Shown in pieces: positions 1 through 6,824 of a DNA stretch of 10,714 bases. The stretch spans positions 1 through 10,714 of the forward strand of contig DAOWFX010000031.1 of NCBI GenBank assembly GCA_030637745.1, read 5' to 3'. The position numbers and the translations under genes were made by a program. This stretch comes from JAGLOK01 sp023139005 (GTDB lineage Bacteria; Bacillota; Clostridia; Christensenellales; UMGS416). The notes beneath the pieces were generated by a model. It was given only the letters and a program-made list of their open reading frames with translations, was not told the DNA's origin and searched no databases. Within the stretch, counting starts at the first letter, position 1. Every line of letters begins with the position of its first letter.

Positions 1-1
1 A

Positions 2-547
2 AATGAAATACTAAAGCAACAATTAGTGCTTAAAAGAATTGACTCCGCCATTAAAAATTTGGATAAGGAGAAAATTAATATGAGTTATAATGTCAAAATG
101 AAAAAAGTACCATCATACAAAGTAATATCTCTTAGACAGGTAATCCCTGCATATGAAAAAGAGGGGATGTTGTGGGAGAAACTCGGTACATTTATGAAAG
201 AAAAAGGAATTTCTAGCACAGGATTTTGCTATGCCACCTACTACGATGAAGGATACAAGGAAGGTGAAGTCGACGTTGAAGTGGTTATGGAGGTAAAAGA
301 GCTTCTTCAAAATGAAGAAGGTTTTGTATTCAAACAAACAGAACCCATTATACAAGCAGCATATGTTTTAGTTCCTGGTGATTTTTCAAACATCGCATCT
401 GCATTTGTTTTCTTAGCAAAGTGGATTGAAGAAAATGGTTATGAGGTTTGTGGATTGGATCGTCAAATACCCATCAAAGGTCCCTGGAATGAAGAAAATC
501 CGGAGGATTATCTCAATGAGATACAGATTCCTGTTGTGAAGGAATAG
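2..547 (+). CDS. MerR-family transcriptional regulator, C-terminal GyrI-like effector domain (5' partial)
   Basis: The reading frame is open from the window edge, so this is the 3' part of a longer gene. An in-frame GTG at 26 and an ATG at 80 are internal codons, not convincing starts. The first visible residues (a Lys/Gln/Leu-rich helix ending near DKEKINM) look like the coiled-coil linker of MerR dimers. The rest resembles the GyrI-like/BltR-type ligand-binding domain: a strand after KKVPSYKVISLR, a central GFCYATYYDEGY segment, and an acidic VDVEVVMEV strand of the kind that supplies the ligand-contacting Glu in BmrR-like proteins. By family knowledge, these proteins sense cationic or aromatic drugs and activate efflux genes. 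The MerR DNA-binding domain would lie upstream of the window. A strong terminator follows at 587-621. The family call is fairly sure; the ligand and target are unknown. Confidence 0.8.
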   Translation, partial: NEILKQQLVLKRIDSAIKNLDKEKINMSYNVKMKKVPSYKVISLRQVIPAYEKEGMLWEKLGTFMKEKGISSTGFCYATYYDEGYKEGEVDVEVVMEVKELLQNEEGFVFKQTEPIIQAAYVLVPGDFSNIASAFVFLAKWIEENGYEVCGLDRQIPIKGPWNEENPEDYLNEIQIPVVKE

Positions 548-586
548 ATATCTTTTTACTTCATAATCTATGATCTAGAATTAGAG

Positions 587-621
587 AAAAGGTCTTCCTG
601 TACCGTAGGAAGACCTTTTTT
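587..621 (+). terminator. Rho-independent terminator after the MerR-type gene
   Basis: A perfect 13-bp stem (587-599 paired with 607-619) surrounds a 7-nt loop (GTACCGT) and runs into six T residues at 616-621. It starts 40 bp after the TAG of the upstream gene. Four A residues at the foot of the left arm give a short T tract on the opposite strand, so it could also stop minus-strand transcription. Confidence 0.9.
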
Positions 622-795
622 GCTATATGCTTTTCAACAGGTTTTCGATTTCAACAAGCGCTCCTGATGCCATTTTTTTGCACTCTCCCCACACGGTTGC
701 ATTCTGCTGATTTTCATAGAGTAAACCTCCGATTGATATTTGAGCTCAATATCAATGTATCATATCCAGTTACTGGAGAGTCAAGTTCTTTTTTA
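622..795. other. Gap upstream of the radical SAM operon; no supported gene
   Basis: This is the non-coding part of the 284-bp gap between the first two genes. Plus-strand translation continuous with the radical SAM frame exists here (from an ATG at 667), but it lies upstream of the promoter at 796-824 and has no family similarity, so I exclude it. A bulged inverted repeat lies at 732-756. The minus strand holds a protein-like frame ending with TAG at 623-625, discussed as a finding. I see no tRNA, riboswitch or mobile-element end. Confidence 0.6.
732..756. repeat. Bulged inverted repeat upstream of the radical SAM promoter
   Basis: The arms are centred on GAGCTC. They pair over 12 positions, with one extra T bulged in the left arm (ATTGATAT on the outside left, ATATCAAT on the outside right). 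It ends 39 bp before the -35 box at 796. There is no T run, so it is not a standard terminator. It could be an operator or a chance palindrome. Confidence 0.4.
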
Positions 796-824
796 TTGAC
801 CAACTGCACAATAGATGCGATAAT
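796..824 (+). promoter_or_regulatory. Sigma-A-like promoter of the radical SAM operon
   Basis: TTGACC at 796-801 and GATAAT at 819-824 are separated by exactly 17 nt. Each box differs from consensus at one position. The ATG of the downstream gene is at 832, 7 nt after the -10 box, so the predicted transcription start falls at or next to the start codon. Confidence 0.65.
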
Positions 825-831
825 TAGTTTT

Positions 832-2667
832 ATGGAAAAAAACACAATCAGAAAGATTTTAACAGAAGTGCAGAAGCCAGCAAGATACACAGGCGGAGAG
901 CTGGGTTCTATTATGAAAAGCACAGATAATCTGGATATACGTTTTGGCATTTGTTTTCCGGATGTTTATGAAGTAGGTATGTCTCATTTAGGGATACGAA
1001 TACTTTATGATGTCCTAAACAGGCGCGATGATACATGGTGCGAACGCTTTTTCATGCCTTGGATTGATATGATAGCAAAAATGAAAGAAACAGATTTGCC
1101 GCTTTTTTCTTTGGAGTCTAATACACCTGCCAATCAGTTTGATATTCTCGGATTCACATTACAATATGAGATGTCATATTCAAATATTATTCATATGCTT
1201 CAAATGGGAAATATCGACGTGTATGCAAAGGACAGGGACATTACGCAACCATTGATTATTGCAGGAGGGCCTTGCGCATTCAATGCAGAGCCGGTTGCAG
1301 AGTTTTTTGATATCATCATGTTGGGTGATGGAGAAAACATGTTGCCTAAGTTGGTGGACTTATATATTGAACATGGCAAGAAGAAAACAGAAGCATTCTT
1401 TACTCAAGCAGCACAGATCAAGGGTGTATATATTCCAGCATTTTATGAAGCGCACTATAGTGATGGTTACTTTTCGGGTATCACAGTAAAAGAAGGCGCA
1501 CCTAGGGTCGTTGAAAAAAGCTTTCTAAAAGACATGGACCGTGCACCATGGCCAAAGCAACCCATTGTACCATTTCTAAATATCGTTTTCGACAGAGTCA
1601 CTATGGAGATATTCAGAGGGTGTACACGAGGATGCAGGTTTTGCCAAGCAGGTATGATTTATCGGCCACTGCGCGAAAAAAGTGTGGACAAAATCGTAGA
1701 ACAATCTATTGAAAATATAAATGCTACGGGATGTGATGAGTTATCGCTTACATCACTATCAACGGGAGATTATCCTGATTTAGTGGACCTAATCAAACGA
1801 TTAATTGGAGAAACAGCGAGTTGCCCTGTATCAATATCACTGCCATCGCTTAGAATTGATGCGTATGCAAAGGAATTCATGGAGCTTGATAACGGCAGAA
1901 AGCATGGACTGACCCTTGCACCGGAAGCAGGTACACAAAGATTGCGTGATGTCGTCAACAAAAATGTAACCGAAGAAGACTTATTGAATTCGGTAACTGA
2001 TGCATTCAATAACGGATATGATACAGTCAAATTATACTTTATGATCGGATTACCCACTGAGACGTTTGAAGACTTGGACGGCATTTACAAACTAACCAAG
2101 TTGGTTCAAGATGCATACTATAGAATTCCAAAAGAAAAAAGGAGAAGGAAAGTACGTATCACAGTAAGCGCTTCATCTTTTGTACCAAAGAGCAATACTC
2201 CTTTTGAACGCTTTGGACAAAATAGTCTGGAGTTACTAAAAGAAAAGCAAGTATACCTAGGTGACCAGCTTAGAACACTTAAGGGAGTCATGTATAACTA
2301 TCATGATGCAAACCTGTCAGAGATTGAATCGGTTTTTGCAAGAGGCGATAGAAGACTTGCAAAAGTGATTGTAGCAGCTGCAAACAAAGGATGCATATAT
2401 GATGGTTGGAGTGAGTACTTTGACTATCAAAAGTGGACAGAAGCACTCACCGAAAATGAAATTGACTACAAAGCATTCGCACAGAGATCAATGGACTTTA
2501 ACGACCCAGTTCCTTGGGGCCATCTGGATTGTGGTGTAACAAACAAGTATCTTGAAAAAGAATGGAACAAAGCAATAAACTCTGAAACAACCATAGATTG
2601 TAGAGAGAATTGCCTGAATTGCGGTATAAACAATATAGCAGGAGATAATGCATTATGCGGACGTTAG
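832..2667 (+). CDS. TIGR03960-type B12-binding-like radical SAM protein
   Basis: Protein of 611 residues, a normal length for the family. The N-terminal part begins with the family signature KPARYTGGE and has a Rossmann-like, B12-binding-type region with AGGP near residue 144. The radical SAM core carries the [4Fe-4S] motif CTRGCRFC with Cys264, Cys268 and Cys271 (CX3CX2C), followed by SLTSLSTGDYPDL and LAPEAGTQRLRDVVNK blocks typical of the family. The C-terminus has a further Cys-rich patch (CRENCLNCGIN and a final CGR) that may hold a second metal site. I chose the ATG at 832 because it sits about 14 residues before KPARY, as expected. The longer frame from 667 starts upstream of the promoter. 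No Shine-Dalgarno is visible. The gene overlaps the DUF2344 gene by 13 bp, implying coupled translation. The family reaction is not established, to my knowledge; its steady partnership with DUF2344 and RNase E/G suggests RNA or ribosome modification, which is inference. Confidence 0.93.
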   Translation: MEKNTIRKILTEVQKPARYTGGELGSIMKSTDNLDIRFGICFPDVYEVGMSHLGIRILYDVLNRRDDTWCERFFMPWIDMIAKMKETDLPLFSLESNTPANQFDILGFTLQYEMSYSNIIHMLQMGNIDVYAKDRDITQPLIIAGGPCAFNAEPVAEFFDIIMLGDGENMLPKLVDLYIEHGKKKTEAFFTQAAQIKGVYIPAFYEAHYSDGYFSGITVKEGAPRVVEKSFLKDMDRAPWPKQPIVPFLNIVFDRVTMEIFRGCTRGCRFCQAGMIYRPLREKSVDKIVEQSIENINATGCDELSLTSLSTGDYPDLVDLIKRLIGETASCPVSISLPSLRIDAYAKEFMELDNGRKHGLTLAPEAGTQRLRDVVNKNVTEEDLLNSVTDAFNNGYDTVKLYFMIGLPTETFEDLDGIYKLTKLVQDAYYRIPKEKRRRKVRITVSASSFVPKSNTPFERFGQNSLELLKEKQVYLGDQLRTLKGVMYNYHDANLSEIESVFARGDRRLAKVIVAAANKGCIYDGWSEYFDYQKWTEALTENEIDYKAFAQRSMDFNDPVPWGHLDCGVTNKYLEKEWNKAINSETTIDCRENCLNCGINNIAGDNALCGR

Positions 2668-3332
2668 TAAAATATGCAAAAACCGATGCAGCCATATATG
2701 TATCACACTTGGACACACAAAGAACCATACAAAGAGTATTGCGACGCACACGCTTACCCATTAAATACACCATGGGTTTTCATCCACATCCAATATTAAC
2801 CTTTGCACAACCCCTATCTGTTGGAGTATCATCAAAAGGAGACTATTTCGAGTTTTCAATGCTTGAACATATTGAACCGATGCGTCTTAAAGGAATCATT
2901 GCATCTGCAATGCCAAAAGGCTTCGTCTGCTTGGATTGTGGGTATATAAGAGATGAATTCCCTTCACTCATGGCAATGGTTAGACGTGCAGAGTGGGACT
3001 TAACTATAGAAGATTTACATATAGACAAAGCAAATATATTGCTCAATGAACTACTTTCAAAGCAAAGTGTAATCGTTGAAAAGAGCACAAAGCGCGGAGT
3101 TAAGGAAGTTGATATTCGCCCGGGAGTTGCCCTTGCAGAGTGCGAATCTACAAAGGGTGGAACGATGTTCAAGGTAGTCCTTGCAACAGGAAGCAAAGGC
3201 AATGTATCCCCAAGACATTTTCTAAAAGCAATGGGTATAGATTATCGATATGCGATGTATAATAGAATCGATATTTTTTATGAAAAAAACGGGATTCATT
3301 TCCCGCTAATAAATTCAACAAGGATGGTCTAG
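2655..3332 (+). CDS. DUF2344 / TIGR03936-type radical SAM-associated protein
   Basis: Protein of 225 residues. The N-terminal half shows the family blocks: LVKYAKTDAAIYVSHLD (SHLD at 17-20), GFHPHP at 41-46, and LSVGVSSKGDYFE at about 54-66. The C-terminal half is more variable. It overlaps the preceding radical SAM gene by 13 bp, and GGAG at 2641-2644 lies 10 nt before the ATG inside that gene. In many Clostridia the two domains are adjacent genes or a single fused protein, so this is presumably its partner or substrate-handling subunit. The biochemical role is unknown. It has no catalytic motif that I recognise, and no signal peptide or membrane segment. RNase G/E starts 5 bp after its stop, which supports one operon. 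Confidence 0.92.
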   Translation: MRTLVKYAKTDAAIYVSHLDTQRTIQRVLRRTRLPIKYTMGFHPHPILTFAQPLSVGVSSKGDYFEFSMLEHIEPMRLKGIIASAMPKGFVCLDCGYIRDEFPSLMAMVRRAEWDLTIEDLHIDKANILLNELLSKQSVIVEKSTKRGVKEVDIRPGVALAECESTKGGTMFKVVLATGSKGNVSPRHFLKAMGIDYRYAMYNRIDIFYEKNGIHFPLINSTRMV

Positions 3333-3337
3333 TGTAA

Positions 3338-4774
3338 ATGGAGAGACTATTAATATCCGATGTAATACAGGGTCAATCCCGTGTTGCAGTAATGGAAGAT
3401 GACGTATTAGTTGAATACTATGTAGAACGCTCAGGAACTGAGCACCCCGCTGGGAACATATATAAGGGTAAGGTAGTTAATGTACTACCCGGACTGGATG
3501 CTGCTTTTGTAGATATTGGGCTAAGCAAAAACGCCTTTTTATATGTCGGTGATGTTGCGCTGAATGATGTTGATTTTAAGTTTCGCGACAAAGGAGAAGG
3601 ACTGCCCGATATTCGCGATGTACTTAAAGTTGGACAAGAACTTGTTGTACAAGTCATAAAGGATCCACTAGGTAGCAAAGGTGCACGAGTAACTACACAC
3701 ATTACACTTCCCGGACGTATGTTGGTGTTGATGCCAACTATGGACTATATCGGGGTATCACACCGTATAGAAGATGACGATGAACGAGAACGCCTCAAAA
3801 AGATAGCAGAGCAATTACGCCCGGAAGGCATGGGTATTATCATAAGAACCGTTGCACAAGATTATAGCGGTGAAACTTTTGAAGATGAAATCAATATGCA
3901 AATATCACTTTGGGAGTCGATATCAAAGACTGTAAATAGTAAAACAGCACCCGCTATAATTCATAGAGATAGTGATTTATTATTGAGGACTATTCGAGAT
4001 CTATGCTCTGAGAAAACACATAAGTTTATTATTAATAATGAAGAAGAAGTGAATAGACTTCAAGATGTGAAAAGTCTGCTTGCACCCAATTGGAAAGGAA
4101 GCCTTATTTATCATGAAGGCGATATCTTCAATGATTTTGAGCTTGAAAGTAAGATAGATAAAACCTTTGATAGAAGAGTATGGTTGAAAAATGGTTCATA
4201 CCTAATCGTAGATCACACCGAGGCACTTACGGTAATTGATGTTAATACTGGTAAATTTGTAGGAAGCAATGACTTTAGAAAGACAATCATGAAAACCAAT
4301 CTTGATGCAGCAAAACAAATTGCGAGGCAAGTACGTCTGCGGGATATCGGTGGTATTATTATCGTTGACTTTATCGATATGGTAGATGATGCGGACAAAG
4401 ATAAAGTCGTTGAAGTATTACGAGAAGCACTAGTTTCAGATAGAACACGCACCAACGTCGTTGGAATGACTGGCTTAGGGTTGGTTGAAATGACCAGAAA
4501 GAAGATACGCCAGCGTGTCGCAACATTGTTGCACATGCCATGTCCTATTTGCAATGGATCCGGCAGAGTCTTCACACCGGAAACGGTATCTATCAAAATA
4601 TTAAGACAATTAAGTCGAGATAAGGATCATTTGGATGCGAAATCATTTGTACTAAAAGTTCATGGTGATGTTGCAAAATTCTTGATGAATGAAAAGATAC
4701 TGCCCCAAAATGTAGAAATAGAACAGACTGATTCGATATATATGGAGAAATATGAACTAACCCCAATTTTTTAG
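3338..4774 (+). CDS. rng: Ribonuclease E/G family endoribonuclease (RNase G-like)
   Basis: Protein of 478 residues, close to E. coli RNase G and lacking the long C-terminal scaffold of RNase E. An N-terminal S1 RNA-binding domain spans about residues 35-130 (GNIYKGKVVNVLPGLDAAFVDIG). The RNase H-like and catalytic region follows, with the Mg-binding aspartates in IDVNTGK (Asp301) and IVDFIDM (Asp344). The zinc-link CPIC (Cys402, Cys405) lies in PCPICNGSGRV; it joins protomers in the family tetramer. Known function: cleavage of AU-rich single-stranded RNA, with preference for 5'-monophosphate ends, in rRNA maturation and mRNA decay. The start is the ATG at 3338. Its ribosome binding site is weak (AAGG about 14 nt upstream), so translation may depend on coupling to the DUF2344 gene, 5 bp away. 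All key residues are present and I see no damage. Confidence 0.95.
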   Translation: MERLLISDVIQGQSRVAVMEDDVLVEYYVERSGTEHPAGNIYKGKVVNVLPGLDAAFVDIGLSKNAFLYVGDVALNDVDFKFRDKGEGLPDIRDVLKVGQELVVQVIKDPLGSKGARVTTHITLPGRMLVLMPTMDYIGVSHRIEDDDERERLKKIAEQLRPEGMGIIIRTVAQDYSGETFEDEINMQISLWESISKTVNSKTAPAIIHRDSDLLLRTIRDLCSEKTHKFIINNEEEVNRLQDVKSLLAPNWKGSLIYHEGDIFNDFELESKIDKTFDRRVWLKNGSYLIVDHTEALTVIDVNTGKFVGSNDFRKTIMKTNLDAAKQIARQVRLRDIGGIIIVDFIDMVDDADKDKVVEVLREALVSDRTRTNVVGMTGLGLVEMTRKKIRQRVATLLHMPCPICNGSGRVFTPETVSIKILRQLSRDKDHLDAKSFVLKVHGDVAKFLMNEKILPQNVEIEQTDSIYMEKYELTPIF

Positions 4775-4792
4775 ATTGAGAGGGAGATATTT

Positions 4793-5671
4793 ATGTATAC
4801 TTTTATTGTGAACCCAGTTGCAGGAAGAGGAAAGCCAATCAAGTGTATGGAAAAAGCTAGCGAGTATTTGAATCATCAGCAGATACCTTTTAAAGTCTTA
4901 TATACGGAGTTTCCGGGACATGCAACGGATTTAGTAAAAGGTCTATATTTAGACGAGATGATTGCAGTCGTCGCAGTGGGCGGCGATGGTACTGTTGCAG
5001 AAGTCGCAGAAGGGTTGATGGGGACAAATACCCCCATAGGTATCGTACCTTCCGGCACAGGAAATGATTATAGAAGATCGCTAGATATTACAGATGATAC
5101 AATGAGTGCTATCGATATTATTCTGCAAAACAATATCAGAAAAGCAGATACAGTGAAGATTAACGGTAGAAACTTTCTCAATATTACAACAGTAGGTCTA
5201 GATGTTGAAGTAGTAAGAAGGGCTGCACACTACAAGATTTTTGGTGCAGCCTCCTATACATTAGCTGCCATTGAAGCTGCCTTTTTTGCAAAACCAAATA
5301 GAGCAACATTTGTAATCGACGGTAAAACAGAAGACAAGGAATTCTTGCTATTTGCAGCAGGATGTGGCGCCTATTATGGTGGGGGAATGAACCCGCTACC
5401 AGGTGCAACACCATTTGATGGCATGTTAAGTATATGTATGATAGATGTGATTTCAAGCTTAAAGATACTGAGCTTGCTTCCAAAATATAAAGTAGGTGCA
5501 CATGCAAATTTAAAAGTTGCACATTTTTCAAAAGCAAAGAATATCAAAATCGTATCAGAAGTTCCGATGTTTGTGAATGCAGATGGTGAAATACTGCCTG
5601 AGATCACAGAACTTGAGTATCAGATTGTACCTCAGAACTTAAATGTATTGGTGAGCTACACAGGGGAATAA
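4793..5671 (+). CDS. YegS/BmrU-type diacylglycerol or lipid kinase family protein
   Basis: Protein of 292 residues, normal length for the DAGK_cat family. The N-terminal nucleotide-binding domain starts with IVNPVAGRGK (residues 5-14). It holds the signature GGDGT at 63-67 and PSGTGND at 86-92, both ATP-phosphate-binding elements. The C-terminal beta-sandwich domain includes the GGGMNPLPGATPFDGML segment that is typical of soluble bacterial lipid kinases, ending with a NADGE element. Family members phosphorylate diacylglycerol, phosphatidylglycerol or other lipid hydroxyls at the membrane face; the substrate cannot be read from sequence. AGAGGGAG at 4779-4785 is a strong ribosome binding site 7 nt before the ATG. 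The gene is 18 bp downstream of the RNase gene with no terminator between, so it probably shares that transcript. DgkB-like lipid salvage is one possible role. Confidence 0.92.
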   Translation: MYTFIVNPVAGRGKPIKCMEKASEYLNHQQIPFKVLYTEFPGHATDLVKGLYLDEMIAVVAVGGDGTVAEVAEGLMGTNTPIGIVPSGTGNDYRRSLDITDDTMSAIDIILQNNIRKADTVKINGRNFLNITTVGLDVEVVRRAAHYKIFGAASYTLAAIEAAFFAKPNRATFVIDGKTEDKEFLLFAAGCGAYYGGGMNPLPGATPFDGMLSICMIDVISSLKILSLLPKYKVGAHANLKVAHFSKAKNIKIVSEVPMFVNADGEILPEITELEYQIVPQNLNVLVSYTGE

Positions 5672-5711
5672 TTCATCTAAAGCGTATGAAGTAATTAATA
5701 ATAATCTTTCG

Positions 5712-5739
5712 CAAGCTGTGCTGATAAAAGCATAGCTTG
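5712..5739 (+). repeat. Hairpin between the lipid kinase and GNAT genes
   Basis: Ten-bp arms CAAGCTGTGC (5712-5721) and GCATAGCTTG (5730-5739) pair with one G-U wobble around an 8-nt loop. It lies 40 bp after the lipid-kinase stop and ends 2 bp before the -35 box of the next promoter. There is no T tract, so intrinsic termination would be poor. It may be a weak end to the upstream operon or a protein site for the downstream promoter. Confidence 0.5.
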
Positions 5740-5741
5740 TG

Positions 5742-5770
5742 TTGCATTCAACATAGTGTCCCAATATAAT
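5742..5770 (+). promoter_or_regulatory. Sigma-A-like promoter of the tandem GNAT gene
   Basis: TTGCAT at 5742-5747 and a perfect TATAAT at 5765-5770 are 17 nt apart. The ATG at 5778 begins 7 nt after the -10 box, so transcription should start at or beside the start codon, the same geometry as the radical SAM promoter. Confidence 0.7.
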
Positions 5771-5777
5771 AACACCT

Positions 5778-6728
5778 ATGAATAAAAATCTAACAATTAT
5801 ATATGCAAAAAAACAGGATGCAAACGAGATAATAGAACTCGTGCATCATGTTGTAAATATTAGCCTGAAAGAAGTGTATCCGGAATCGGTAAGAAAATGG
5901 TTTCACGATTATCATAGCATAGAGAATTTAAATAATGAATTTGATGATAGTGCACATATCTTAGTTGTAAAAGAAAAAGACAAAATAATAGCTACGGGTA
6001 CATACTATCTTAAAGAACTAAAAAGAGTGTTCATAAGCCCTAACAAACAAAAACTTGGTTTGGGAAAAAGGTTAATGAATGAAATGGAAAAGATAGCAAA
6101 AGAAAATGGTGATGAAATAGTACTACTCTATGCAAACCCAAGCTCATGGAAGTACTATGAGAATATGGGCTATGAAACATTATCTATCGCAGTTGAAAAG
6201 CTCGAAAACGGTGATTTGTTTCCATATTGTCGAATGAAGAAGAATTTAATCGAGCAAAAGTGGCATGTAAGAAAAGCAGAACTAAAAGATGCAAAGCAAA
6301 TACTTGAAGGACAAAAGCAAGCGTTTTTAAAAGTTGCAAAGCAGCACAACCACATGGATATGCCACCTATGGTTGAGAATGTAGAGGATGTGAAAAAAAC
6401 AATAGAGGACTGCACTATGTTTGTCGTAGAAAAAGATGGTGCAATATTCGGTTCAGTTCGTGGTGAAGTAAAAGATGAAGCTTGCTACATTTCAAGACTA
6501 TGGGTGCTACCTAAGTTTCAAAGGATGTATGTCGGTGATTGCTTGATGTATAGGGTTGAAGACGAATTTGATTATTTGGATAAATATGAGCTTTTTACCG
6601 GCTCAAACTCTAAAGGCTCAATCAATTTTTATCTTGAGCGTGGATATACTGAAACAAAACGCGAAAAATACCGTGATTATGAACTTGTGTATTTTGAAAA
6701 ACAAAATGCAGTAAAATTATTACCATAA
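5778..6728 (+). CDS. Tandem GNAT-domain N-acetyltransferase
   Basis: Protein of 316 residues containing two GNAT folds in a row. Domain 1 (about 5-155) has the acetyl-CoA motif A at residues 84-100, with Gln91-X2-Gly94-X-Gly96 (QKLGLG) after the strand RVFISP. It continues to YANPSSWKYYENMGYE, the usual motif B. Domain 2 (about 162-307) has the same order (YISRLWVLPKFQ, then NFYLERGY), but its motif A is degenerate: QRMYVG replaces Q/RXXGXG, so it may bind acetyl-CoA poorly or be structural. Tandem GNATs include aminoglycoside- and mycothiol-type enzymes; the substrate here is unknown. No Shine-Dalgarno precedes the ATG, and a promoter abuts it. The gene is alone: the next gene has its own promoter, and no clear terminator lies between them. 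Confidence 0.88.
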   Translation: MNKNLTIIYAKKQDANEIIELVHHVVNISLKEVYPESVRKWFHDYHSIENLNNEFDDSAHILVVKEKDKIIATGTYYLKELKRVFISPNKQKLGLGKRLMNEMEKIAKENGDEIVLLYANPSSWKYYENMGYETLSIAVEKLENGDLFPYCRMKKNLIEQKWHVRKAELKDAKQILEGQKQAFLKVAKQHNHMDMPPMVENVEDVKKTIEDCTMFVVEKDGAIFGSVRGEVKDEACYISRLWVLPKFQRMYVGDCLMYRVEDEFDYLDKYELFTGSNSKGSINFYLERGYTETKREKYRDYELVYFEKQNAVKLLP

Positions 6729-6755
6729 TCAAAACAATTCATTTTGAGTTTAAGG

Positions 6756-6784
6756 TTGACAACAGCTCTTTTTTCTTTTATTAT
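6756..6784 (+). promoter_or_regulatory. Promoter of the arsR-permease-ferredoxin-thioredoxin operon
   Basis: A perfect TTGACA at 6756-6761 and TATTAT at 6779-6784 are 17 nt apart. An alternative -10, TATAGT at 6782-6787, would give a 20-nt spacer and is less likely. The palindromic operator starts 4 bp downstream, so a bound repressor would cover the start point of transcription. Confidence 0.8.
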
Positions 6785-6787
6785 AGT

Positions 6788-6807
6788 ATTTGCGCATATG
6801 AGCAAAT
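6788..6807. promoter_or_regulatory. ArsR-type palindromic operator
   Basis: A 20-bp near-perfect palindrome: half-sites ATTTGC and GCAAAT flank a central CATATG, with only the one symmetric pair at 6794/6801 breaking the dyad. The layout is close to operators known for ArsR/SmtB-family repressors (ATTTGA-GCATATGC-type). It lies just after the -10 box and before the ribosome binding site AAAGGAG (6811-6817), as expected for autorepression. Confidence 0.8.
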
Positions 6808-6824
6808 GCGAAAGGAGCTATGAT

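Noticed and set aside
667..831. 55-codon N-terminal extension of the radical SAM protein from the ATG at 667
   Set aside because: It runs through the promoter at 796-824, has no family similarity, and the family normally starts just before KPARY, matching ATG 832.
5184..5607. Minus-strand frames within the lipid-kinase gene
   Set aside because: They lie fully inside a well-supported gene; their Leu- and Ser-rich content reflects reversed codons.
6729..6747. Short hairpin TCAAAA/TTTTGA after the GNAT gene
   Set aside because: Only 6 weak pairs and no T tract after it, so not a credible terminator.
6744..6824. 27-codon extension of the ArsR protein from a TTG at 6744
   Set aside because: It covers the promoter and operator; a strong AAAGGAG site precedes the ATG at 6825.
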